Below the pieces are notes generated by a model. It ran no database searches. It saw only the letters and a program-made list of their open reading frames with translations, and was not told the origin of the DNA. DNA of 63,713 bases, taken from CAZUZS01 sp964624795 (GTDB lineage Bacteria; Calditrichota; Calditrichia; RBG-13-44-9). Position numbers and translations under genes: made by a program. The DNA lies in contig CAZUZS010000024.1 in NCBI GenBank assembly GCA_964624795.1, positions 1 through 63,713 of the forward strand, read 5' to 3'. This document shows positions 36,869-44,711 of the stretch, one piece after another; position 1 is the stretch's first letter, and each line of letters begins with the position of its first letter.

Positions 36869-37655
36869 TTCATCATGGCAAATATGGATTTGCTTCTTCC
36901 TGATTTCCGGTGCTTTTGCACAAGAATCGCCGCACAAGGTGATGAAATTGGAATGCAGCACCTGTCACAACCTGAATGAATGGCGCACCATCAGGTTCGA
37001 CCATAGAACAACCGGATTCCCGTTGACCGGCGTTCACAAGAATGTGGCGTGCGCCAATTGCCACAAACCGGAAAACTTCTGGGATGTCGAAAAAGCCTGC
37101 ATCTCATGCCATCTGGACATTCATCAATCCAAACTTGGCAACTGGTGCCAGCAATGCCACACACCGCGGAGCTGGACAATCATCGACGCAACCAAAGCGC
37201 ACGCCAACACAACATTTCCGCTGCTGGGCGTTCACGCCCGGCTGGACTGCAATGCGTGCCATTACAGCGAGATTGAGGGCCAATATTCGCCGCTGGAATC
37301 AACCTGTTACTTCTGTCATGAAAAAGATTACCGCACCACAACAGCACCCAATCATCAGGAAGCCGAATTCAGCAAAAATTGCGTCGCGTGCCACAATTTC
37401 TATGGCTGGCAGCCGGCGTCGTTTAAGGATCACGAAGGCTTTTTCCCCATTTTCAGCGGCGCACATGCCGGGGTGTGGAACACTTGCCGGACCTGCCACA
37501 GCGACCCTGCCGATTATGCAATTTTTAGCTGTTTCGAAGGGTGCCACGAACATAACAGATCGAGTATGGATAACAGACACCGGGAGGTGAGGGGGTATCA
37601 GTACGACAGCAATGCCTGTTACAACTGTCATCCTGCCGGTCGAGGAGGAGATTGA
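36858..37655 (+). CDS. Decahaem-type c-type cytochrome
   Basis: A 265-residue secreted protein (signal peptide ending SGAFAQ) with nine CXXCH motifs and one CX3CH (CFEGCH), ten predicted haems. Its last 60 residues align with the end of the preceding giant cytochrome (EHNxxSM...GYQY...ACYNCHPxG), but the CX3CH site is at the neighbouring position. The 'FDHxxTGFPLTGVH' signature is shared with the other two cytochromes. It starts 11 bases before the previous stop and ends three bases before the next start codon, so the operon is tightly packed. Probable role: terminal or linking haem protein of the conduit. Confidence 0.92.
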   Translation: MNFSSSWQIWICFFLISGAFAQESPHKVMKLECSTCHNLNEWRTIRFDHRTTGFPLTGVHKNVACANCHKPENFWDVEKACISCHLDIHQSKLGNWCQQCHTPRSWTIIDATKAHANTTFPLLGVHARLDCNACHYSEIEGQYSPLESTCYFCHEKDYRTTTAPNHQEAEFSKNCVACHNFYGWQPASFKDHEGFFPIFSGAHAGVWNTCRTCHSDPADYAIFSCFEGCHEHNRSSMDNRHREVRGYQYDSNACYNCHPAGRGGD

Positions 37656-37657
37656 TA

Positions 37658-39283
37658 ATGCATTTCATAGACAAGGCTGTTTTATTTGTAATTTTGGGAG
37701 TTCTGGTTGGAATCCTGTATTCCCAGGAAAAAGAAGAAGCCAGAACATCCTTTCACATAAAATATGTTTCTGCGGAGAACGTGTATCTCGATGCCGGAAG
37801 CACGGCAGGCCTGGCGAAGGGCGATCAGCTTGCTGTCAAAAAAAACAATGTAACGATCGCCGAGATAGAAGTTCAATTTGTCGCCGAAAATTCCGCATCA
37901 TGCAAAATCATCAAATCATTCGGAATGGTGGAAACTGGCGACCTGGCGATCATCACTAAAAAGATGGCAGTCCCGCAACAACCAAAAGCCGTTGAACAGC
38001 AGCCTGTATCACCTCCGGAAGCGGTAAAAGTTTATCGAAAAAGAGCAAGCACAAGAGAGAAAGCACTTCGTCTCAGCGGAAGCATTTCTTTGCAATACTA
38101 CCATTGGCACGATCAAAATTCCACTGGTCTCGATTTTACGCAGCCTACTGCCCGGCTCAACTTACGCGCACGCCGCCTGTGGGGAAAAGAATATAACCTG
38201 CGAATCAGAACCCGTGCCCGGCATAACCAGCGCGCAAGGTCTCTCAATGAGTTCGCTCCCCAGCAGGAGTGGAGAAACCGGGTTTACGAATTGGCAATCA
38301 GCTACGACAATGAAGATGCCCTGTTCAATTTCCAGGCAGGCCGCATCATCTCCAATAAATTCAGCGGGGTTGGATATATCGATGGATTGCTGGTGCAGCA
38401 CAACCTCACCGGAGCAACAAGTTACGGTATTTTCGGGGGAACGCAGCCGCAATGGCAGTACTCCGACTTCCAGACATCCATCCAGAAATACGGACTCTAT
38501 TTCAACTACCACCGGGGGAATTACAGCACAAATCGTTTTGAGTCGACGGTGGCGGCAGCCGGCGAGTATCATGGCAGCATCGTAAGCCGCGAATTCCTCT
38601 ATTTCCAAAACAGCTACTACAGCGGAAGAGCCTGGAGTTTCTACCAGAGCGCGGAACTTGATATCAACCGCGACTGGCGGAAGCAGCAAGCCGGACAAAG
38701 TATTTCTCTAACCAACCTGTACCTGTCCGGTCGCTGGAACCCTCTCAAATGGCTTGGTTTGGGTTTGATGTTTGATAACCGGAAGAACTACCAGACATAC
38801 GAAACCCGCTCCCTTGCCGACAGCTTGTTCGACGATGCACTGCGCTATGGTCTGCGAGGCTCGGTTTCCCTGCTGCTTCCCAACTCCTACCGCATTTTTT
38901 CGAATTTCGGAGTCAGAAAAAGAAAAACCGATGCGCAATACACATATTCTTATGCCGGGGGCCTGAACAAGTCGAACTTTCTTTTTCGCGGAACGTCAAT
39001 TTTTGCCAATGCTGCAGGTTTTTCAAACTTTTTCACCAATGGCGTGAACTTCGGATTCAGGCTTGGTCAGTTACTATTCTCCAACTATAATGTCGATATT
39101 GGTTACGGCGGCTACACTTACCAGGTGAAATCCAATTCCACAACCCGAAAGAATAATTGGGTGCGGGCCGGTGGCTGGGGAAACCTTTTTACTCATTACT
39201 ATATTTCAGGAGAATATGAGCACGATTGGGGAGATGACACAAAAGGGTATCGTATTCTGGCGGAAATCGGGTACCGATTTTAA
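37658..39283 (+). CDS. Outer-membrane beta-barrel of the cytochrome cluster
   Basis: A 541-residue protein. After a signal peptide (ending GILYSQ) there is a small periplasmic beta domain (about residues 28-98, AGSTAGLAKGDQLAV), then a Pro/Gln-rich linker, then from about residue 130 many aromatic amphipathic strands. It ends EIGYRF with a terminal Phe, the classical outer-membrane insertion signal. The start is supported by GAGGAGGAG seven bases upstream. Encoded right after three multihaem cytochromes, it probably forms the pore through which haems pass electrons across the outer membrane, as MtrB/PioB/OmbB barrels do. It is not recognisably a sequence member of those families. Confidence 0.8.
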   Translation: MHFIDKAVLFVILGVLVGILYSQEKEEARTSFHIKYVSAENVYLDAGSTAGLAKGDQLAVKKNNVTIAEIEVQFVAENSASCKIIKSFGMVETGDLAIITKKMAVPQQPKAVEQQPVSPPEAVKVYRKRASTREKALRLSGSISLQYYHWHDQNSTGLDFTQPTARLNLRARRLWGKEYNLRIRTRARHNQRARSLNEFAPQQEWRNRVYELAISYDNEDALFNFQAGRIISNKFSGVGYIDGLLVQHNLTGATSYGIFGGTQPQWQYSDFQTSIQKYGLYFNYHRGNYSTNRFESTVAAAGEYHGSIVSREFLYFQNSYYSGRAWSFYQSAELDINRDWRKQQAGQSISLTNLYLSGRWNPLKWLGLGLMFDNRKNYQTYETRSLADSLFDDALRYGLRGSVSLLLPNSYRIFSNFGVRKRKTDAQYTYSYAGGLNKSNFLFRGTSIFANAAGFSNFFTNGVNFGFRLGQLLFSNYNVDIGYGGYTYQVKSNSTTRKNNWVRAGGWGNLFTHYYISGEYEHDWGDDTKGYRILAEIGYRF

Positions 39284-39380
39284 TCCGGAAAATTCAGGAT
39301 TAAAATATGCGCCGGGTGAGGATGAACGAAATTGAATTTACATAATTGAATCGAAGAATCGAGGGACAGAGAAGGAAATT

Positions 39381-40694
39381 ATGGAATCGATGCTTATCTG
39401 GATAATAACCGGAATAATTGCGGCAATTATTTTCATTCCGTATCTCATCAAATTCCGGAAAGAGCATTACCTTAATGTGAAGCGAAAGGAAGAAGCCCGG
39501 AGATTGGGCATTGATAAACCTCGTGCCCAGTTTCCGTTTATCGATATGGCAAGCTGTATCGGCTGCGGGTCTTGCGTTCGGGCCTGCCCGGAAGGCGATG
39601 TGCTGGGTGTGATTTTCGGAAAGGCCACCGTGATTAACGGGCTGCGTTGTGTGGGACACGCATTGTGCGAGGAAGCCTGCCCTGTCGGAGCCATTGAAGT
39701 GGGGCTGGGCGATATCAAGAAGCGGGATGACATTCCTCAAATGGATGATTACAACGAGACGAATATTCCCGGACTCTTTATCGCCGGCGAGCTAAGCGGG
39801 CTGTCGCTTATCCGCAACGCAGTTGAGCAGGGCGAGCGTACCATCAGGCGCATCGCGGAGCGCCAGTTGCGGGCAGTAAACGGAAAAGTCAAAGATGTCA
39901 TAATCGTGGGCGCCGGCCCGGCCGGCTTGACTTCAGCGCTGGCTGCCACCAAATACAAACTCAGCTACCTGGTGCTGGACCAGCAGGAGCCGGGAGGCAC
40001 CATTCTTCAGTACCCGCGCCGCAAACTGGTGATGACCCAACCGGTCGATGTTCCCCTTTACGGACGCTTGAAAAAGAGTGAGTATGCGAAAGAGTCACTC
40101 CTGGAAATCTGGCAGGACGCAATCGCCAAATTTGATATTAAAATTCAAACCGGCACCCGGGTAGCCCAGGTGCTGAAGAAAGATGATATTTTTGAAGTAT
40201 CCACTTCGGGTGACACATATTATGCTCACCATGTCGTGCTGGCGATGGGCCGCCGTGGAACACCGCGGAAACTGGGCGTTCCGGGAGAGGATCTGCCGAA
40301 GGTTACTTACCAGTTGGTGGACGCGCAGTCTTATGAAAAGAAACATATCCTGGTTGTGGGCGGCGGCGACAGCGCCGTGGAGGCAGCGGTTGGCCTCGCA
40401 CGGCAGCATGGAAATAAAGTTGCCATTTCCTACCGCAAAGAAAAATTCTTCCGGATCAAAAAGAAAAACGAGGACCATTTTCACGAGCTGTATCGCAAAA
40501 AGAAGATCCGGCCATTTTTCAACTCCCAGGTGCTGGAAATCAGGGAAGACACAGTAATCCTGACCGAGGGTGAGGATAAATTAGAAATACCCAACGATTT
40601 TGTCTTTATATTCGCCGGCGGCATTCCACCCTTCAAAATGCTGAAGGAATCGGGAATCTTGTTTGGAGGAGAGGAAGCTCCTGTGGTGGCATGA
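39381..40694 (+). CDS. Membrane-anchored Fe-S/FAD/NAD(P)H oxidoreductase
   Basis: A 437-residue protein with an N-terminal membrane helix (MLIWIITGIIAAIIFIPYLI) followed by basic residues, so the rest is cytoplasmic. A ferredoxin-like region has CIGCGSCVRACP and a second motif CVGHALCEEACP with His in place of one Cys. A segment PGLFIAGELSGLSLIRNAV follows, then the FAD site VGAGPAGLTSAL (about residue 173), and the NAD(P) site VVGGGDSAVEAAVGL (about residue 320). No CxxC redox disulfide of thioredoxin reductases is present. It lies 97 bases after the barrel gene and probably exchanges electrons between NAD(P)H and the membrane/cytochrome chain. Confidence 0.85.
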   Translation: MESMLIWIITGIIAAIIFIPYLIKFRKEHYLNVKRKEEARRLGIDKPRAQFPFIDMASCIGCGSCVRACPEGDVLGVIFGKATVINGLRCVGHALCEEACPVGAIEVGLGDIKKRDDIPQMDDYNETNIPGLFIAGELSGLSLIRNAVEQGERTIRRIAERQLRAVNGKVKDVIIVGAGPAGLTSALAATKYKLSYLVLDQQEPGGTILQYPRRKLVMTQPVDVPLYGRLKKSEYAKESLLEIWQDAIAKFDIKIQTGTRVAQVLKKDDIFEVSTSGDTYYAHHVVLAMGRRGTPRKLGVPGEDLPKVTYQLVDAQSYEKKHILVVGGGDSAVEAAVGLARQHGNKVAISYRKEKFFRIKKKNEDHFHELYRKKKIRPFFNSQVLEIREDTVILTEGEDKLEIPNDFVFIFAGGIPPFKMLKESGILFGGEEAPVVA

Positions 40695-40941
40695 AAAAAT
40701 ACCGCACGAATTAGGACCAACTTGCATGAAAGAGATTAGCCGCTCCAAACGGCGACCGCGATTCACCCGTAGCGATGATCAGCTTGATCAGATTTTGCAG
40801 TCACAAGCCCCGAGATAGCTCCATCCATGAAGTGGCACTTCACCGCAAAGCTTTATTCTGAAAATTATGCATCCGCCAGTGAGGCACACTGAGCAGTTAT
40901 GCTTGATGATTTGATTATGTTTTAAATATCAAGGGTGATGC

Positions 40942-40977
40942 AAAATGCAGGCAACCGTTCATGATTGTCTGCATTTT
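40942..40977. terminator. Hairpin after the electron-conduit cluster
   Basis: AAAATGCAGGCAA (40942-40954) pairs with TTGTCTGCATTTT (40965-40977) with one mismatch, followed by an AT-rich stretch. It lies 250 bases after the oxidoreductase gene and before a convergent gene. The 40695-41091 region otherwise contains nothing I recognise. Confidence 0.6.
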
Positions 40978-41091
40978 AATAATTATTTTGCCATGATCAA
41001 AATCGCCGGTTCACCCAATCGCCCATTCGCATTCTCATCGCGCCATAAATGATTATGAATACGATTAGGATTAAGGGCCGGCTTGCCAAAG

Positions 41092-41694
41092 TCACGAGCT
41101 TTGAATGTGAAATGTCTTGATGAACTGGTAGAAGCTGTCCCGCCAGTGATCGACTGTTTTTTCGGGACCGGTAGCTTTGAAAAACCACGGCCCATTGGCA
41201 GTTTCGACAATTGCCGCTAACATGGCGTAATCCGGCTTTTCGGTCACCGGGCCGCCCATCATCATGGGCGACTGCGACTCCAGGTAGGTCCCCGTAACAT
41301 AGACCACCGTTACCGGAAGCCCGTTTTCCATCATTTGTTTCTTTTCCACATGATCGGTTGTGGCGCTGCCGTCCGGCTGCTTGAACTGGCCGTACCAGCG
41401 GTCCAGGTTCTGCTGAACTGATCCGCCGGTGCCGGGGAAGAAAAATACGGCCAAAGTCGCATCGCTTGCCCCATCCACTCCGGGCCATCGATATTGATTC
41501 TTCCGCATGGAGCTACTGGGCTGTTCCTCAACCCACCCCTGCGGCGCTGTGTAAAGCACCTGTCCGGCCGGCAGATTTCCGGTTTTCATTTGTGCGGTGC
41601 CTTCACCCTCCTCCTGTTTTTTTCCCGAATTGCAGCTAATCAGCAAGATGAGAAAGATATTTATCATAAATACTGAAAAAAGACGAAATTTCAT
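41092..41694 (-). CDS. Predicted lipoprotein of unknown function
   Basis: A 200-residue protein with a lipoprotein signal (LLISC near residue 21) and a Lys/Glu-rich linker. The mature domain is probably alpha/beta, with segments such as YTAPQGWVEEQPSSSM and WYGQFKQPDGS. The fold resembles PsbP/DUF1795-like small domains seen in bacterial lipoproteins, but I am not sure of this. It is convergent with the electron-conduit cluster and divergent from the PQQ-type dehydrogenase. Function unknown. Confidence 0.75.
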   Translation of the reverse strand: MKFRLFSVFMINIFLILLISCNSGKKQEEGEGTAQMKTGNLPAGQVLYTAPQGWVEEQPSSSMRKNQYRWPGVDGASDATLAVFFFPGTGGSVQQNLDRWYGQFKQPDGSATTDHVEKKQMMENGLPVTVVYVTGTYLESQSPMMMGGPVTEKPDYAMLAAIVETANGPWFFKATGPEKTVDHWRDSFYQFIKTFHIQSS

Positions 41695-41988
41695 TTAATC
41701 CTCCGTTTGTTTGGTAAATCCGGGTTTCACCGTTTTCAGCCGCTATTTTCAGGGAAGCAATATTAGGAAAAAAATAAAAGAATGGCAAGCAGTTTTCAGC
41801 ACCCGAATTTCCCTGTCTAAAATATTCATCGCTGATTTGCCCAAATTGGAAGAATCTTCCCGAACCGCGATCGAAATTGTAATAGCAGCAATCCCCTGGT
41901 TCTCGCTACGCCCGGCGAGGAAATTTGACACAGGGCCGGGTTCTGTGTAAATTGTTGTTGAGAAAATATCTTAATAAAGAGGGGAATA

Positions 41989-43449
41989 ATGAAAATACAT
42001 TCCATTGATATTTACAGGACAGCCATTTTGTTTCTCATATTATCCTTGCCGGCTCAGAGCCAGGTGCAAATCGAACCGGCGTTCCCCAATCTTTCATTCG
42101 GCCGGCCGGTTGATTTGCAGCAGCCGCCGGACAGTTCCAACCGCTTGTTTGTCGTGGAGCAACGGGGCGTTATTTCAGTATTTCAAAACTTCCCGTCGGC
42201 CTCTCAAAAATCTGTCTTCCTGGATATCCAAAACCAGGTAAACAGCAGCGGAAATGAGCAGGGCCTGTTGGGTTTAGCGTTTCACCCAAATTACGCAAAC
42301 AACGGATATTTTTTTGTGGATTACACCGCCTCCGGCACCAACCGCACCGTGATCTCGCGGTTTCGCATCAGCCAGACCAATCCGGATTCAGCGGATCAGA
42401 ACAGCGAAGTCGTAATCATGGAAATTCCGCAGCCTTACACCAATCACAATGGCGGGCAGGTCTCTTTCGGGCCGGACGACTACCTTTACATCGCGTTGGG
42501 CGATGGCGGTTCCGGCGGCGATCCGCAGGGCAACGGACAAAATCTGCAGACCCTGCTGGGTTCCATTCTGCGCATCGATGTGGACAGCAGCGCCGCGGGA
42601 TTGAATTACGCCATTCCACCCGACAATCCGTTTGCCGGCAATGCGCTGGGATATCGAGAGGAGATTTACGCTTACGGCCTGCGCAATCCATGGCGCTTTA
42701 GTTGGGATTTAGCCAATCAACGCCTGTGGTGCGGCGACGTGGGGCAGAGCGCGTGGGAAGAAATCGATATCATCAAAAAGGGGAGAAATTACGGCTGGAA
42801 TATCATGGAAGGATTTCATTGTTATTCCAGCCCGTCCTGCGACACGACCGGCCTCACCCTGCCGGTGTGGGAATATGCCCACAACAGCAGTGGCGGTGTG
42901 GCGATTACCGGCGGATTTGTCTATCGTGGCTCTACTGTTCAGGAATTATTTGGGAAATATGTTTATGCAGATTACAGCAGCGGCCACATCTGGGCACTGG
43001 AATATGACGGTGTTAATCCTCCAACGAACACAGTTTTAATGACAAACGCGCCTTCGATTTCCTCGTTCGGGGTCGATCTCCAAAACGAGCTCTACTTCTG
43101 CTCTTTCGATGGCAATATTTACCGATTCGGATCAACGGCTACCGGTACGGGAACTTCCACAACTCCGCCATCAAGTTTTACGCTAATATCCAACTACCCT
43201 AATCCGTTCAACTCCGGCACCACCATTGTTCTCGAATTAACCGAATCGCAGCGCGTGGAGATATCTATTTTTGATGTCCGTGGTAATCGAATTGTCAAGC
43301 TCAAAGACACCCTGTTTTCTCCGGGCGCGCATACAATCCGGTGGAACGGGCGGGATGAAAATAATCGTGAAGTATCATCCGGTATTTACATTTATCGCGT
43401 GCAAGCGAATGACGAGGCGGTTTCACGCAAAATGCTGCTGGTCAGGTAG
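41989..43449 (+). CDS. PQQ-type sugar dehydrogenase-like protein with C-terminal sorting domain
   Basis: A 486-residue secreted protein (signal ending LPAQS). Residues about 25-385 match the soluble glucose/sorbosone dehydrogenase beta-propeller family: FVVEQRGVISVF, GLLGLAFHPNY, NHNGGQVSFGPDDYLYIALGDGG, YGLRNPWRFSWD and GDVGQSAWEEID. Residues about 400-486 form a FlgD-Ig/Por-secretion-type sorting domain (NYPNPFNSGT...SGIYIYRVQ...MLLVR), common in the Bacteroidota-Calditrichota range. It probably oxidises a sugar outside the cell using PQQ, although no PQQ synthesis genes are in the window. The tail suggests surface attachment or type IX-like secretion. Confidence 0.9.
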   Translation: MKIHSIDIYRTAILFLILSLPAQSQVQIEPAFPNLSFGRPVDLQQPPDSSNRLFVVEQRGVISVFQNFPSASQKSVFLDIQNQVNSSGNEQGLLGLAFHPNYANNGYFFVDYTASGTNRTVISRFRISQTNPDSADQNSEVVIMEIPQPYTNHNGGQVSFGPDDYLYIALGDGGSGGDPQGNGQNLQTLLGSILRIDVDSSAAGLNYAIPPDNPFAGNALGYREEIYAYGLRNPWRFSWDLANQRLWCGDVGQSAWEEIDIIKKGRNYGWNIMEGFHCYSSPSCDTTGLTLPVWEYAHNSSGGVAITGGFVYRGSTVQELFGKYVYADYSSGHIWALEYDGVNPPTNTVLMTNAPSISSFGVDLQNELYFCSFDGNIYRFGSTATGTGTSTTPPSSFTLISNYPNPFNSGTTIVLELTESQRVEISIFDVRGNRIVKLKDTLFSPGAHTIRWNGRDENNREVSSGIYIYRVQANDEAVSRKMLLVR

Positions 43450-43581
43450 AATCAAGGAGCCGGTCAGTCCGAATTTACAAAACTCACAATGAATTCGAAA
43501 AACTGGAATTACAGGGCCACTGGTCGGAACATTTCCGGGCGCCTGTTGGAATAATATTATTCAAACGGGGAGGAATTGAAA

Positions 43582-44361
43582 ATGAAAATGCTATTTTTAA
43601 CCATGTTGGGCATTGCAAATATGCTTCATGCCCAGGAGGATATCCATACGGAAACGGTCGAATATCGCGACGGAGATACTGTGTTGGAGGGCTTTTTGGC
43701 CTACAACTCCTCGCAAAATGGAACCAGACCGGGAGTGCTGGTAGTCCATGAATGGTGGGGGCTGAATGATTACGCCCGCAAGCGTGCCAAACAGCTAGCG
43801 GCCATGGGCTATGTGGCATTTGCGCTGGATATGTATGGCAAAGGCAAAGTTGCAGACAATCCGCAGGAGGCGCGGACTTATGCCAGCGAGCTCTACGCCG
43901 ATCGGCAATTGATGCGCCGGCGCGCGGCTACCGGCCTGGAAGTTTTGGTCAAGAACCGGTTGACTGACCGAAGGCGAATAGCAGCCATCGGTTTTTGTTT
44001 TGGCGGTAGCACGGCACTGGAACTGGCGCGCAGCGGCGCCGATCTGGCGGGGGTTGTCAGTTTTCACGGCGGCCTCACCACACCTAATCCTGAAGATGCA
44101 AAAAACATAAAGGGCCCAGTTCTGGTGCTGCATGGCGGCGATGATCCGAATGTGACCAAAGAAAACGTTGTCGCCTTCTGGAAAGAGATGCAAAATGCCG
44201 GGGTGGACTGGGAGATCAATATTTACGGCGGCGCGGTACATGCATTTACGAATCCCGCGGCGGGAAACGACAAGTCCCGCGGCGCCGCGTACAACGAAAA
44301 AGCTGAAAAAAGCGCCTGGAAGGCAATGCAGGATTTCTTCAAACAGATTTTTAAGGAGTAA
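43582..44361 (+). CDS. Exported dienelactone hydrolase family protein
   Basis: A 259-residue alpha/beta hydrolase of the dienelactone hydrolase family with an apparent signal peptide (ending MLHAQ). The nucleophile Cys is in IGFCFGGST (about residue 138), Asp in LHGGDDPNV, and His in GAVHAFTNP. HEWWGLNDYARKRA is typical of the family. I used ATG 43582 since GGGGAGG lies eight bases upstream. Export is unusual for these mostly cytoplasmic enzymes. It lies 132 bases after the PQQ-type dehydrogenase and may be co-expressed with it. Substrate unknown. Confidence 0.88.
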   Translation: MKMLFLTMLGIANMLHAQEDIHTETVEYRDGDTVLEGFLAYNSSQNGTRPGVLVVHEWWGLNDYARKRAKQLAAMGYVAFALDMYGKGKVADNPQEARTYASELYADRQLMRRRAATGLEVLVKNRLTDRRRIAAIGFCFGGSTALELARSGADLAGVVSFHGGLTTPNPEDAKNIKGPVLVLHGGDDPNVTKENVVAFWKEMQNAGVDWEINIYGGAVHAFTNPAAGNDKSRGAAYNEKAEKSAWKAMQDFFKQIFKE

Positions 44362-44576
44362 ATGTCAGCGATTTCCGGAGTTGGCGTAAATGCGACGGAC
44401 GCTGCGATTCTTTTGTTTCCGCCTCCGGAGCAAAAAAATAGATTTTCGCATTGAGAGCTGAGTTCTCTGCAGATTTTTCTACGCAAAACTGCTATTCCAG
44501 AGCCGGGAATACAATAAATTTTCCCTTGCATTACTATATGGTAAATATTAAATTTTTCGGCATTTTAACGTGGTTA

Positions 44577-44653
44577 GGGGCGGTAGCTCAGTAGGTTAGA
44601 GCGCTACGTTGACATCGTAGAGGTCGTCAGTTCGATTCTGGCCCGCCCCACCA
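44577..44653 (+). tRNA. tRNA-Val (anticodon GAC)
   Basis: A complete cloverleaf: acceptor stem GGGGCGG/CCGCCCC, D arm, anticodon stem CTACG/CGTAG with loop TTGACAT (anticodon GAC), and T arm GTCAG-TTCGATT-CTGGC. The discriminator A is at 44650 and CCA is encoded at 44651-44653. Confidence 0.97.
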
Positions 44654-44658
44654 AACAG

Positions 44659-44681
44659 GCCACGAATCAGCGGTTCGTGGC
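44659..44681 (+). terminator. Hairpin after tRNA-Val
   Basis: GCCACGAA (44659-44666) pairs perfectly with TTCGTGGC (44674-44681), followed by TTTGCTT. It lies six bases after the tRNA 3' end and is probably its terminator. Confidence 0.7.
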
Positions 44682-44711
44682 TTTGCTTAATATAAAAAAA
44701 TGATTCGATGA

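Noticed and set aside
41711..41950. 79-codon plus-strand frame
   Set aside because: No motif or convincing ribosome-binding site; AT-rich spacer before the dehydrogenase.
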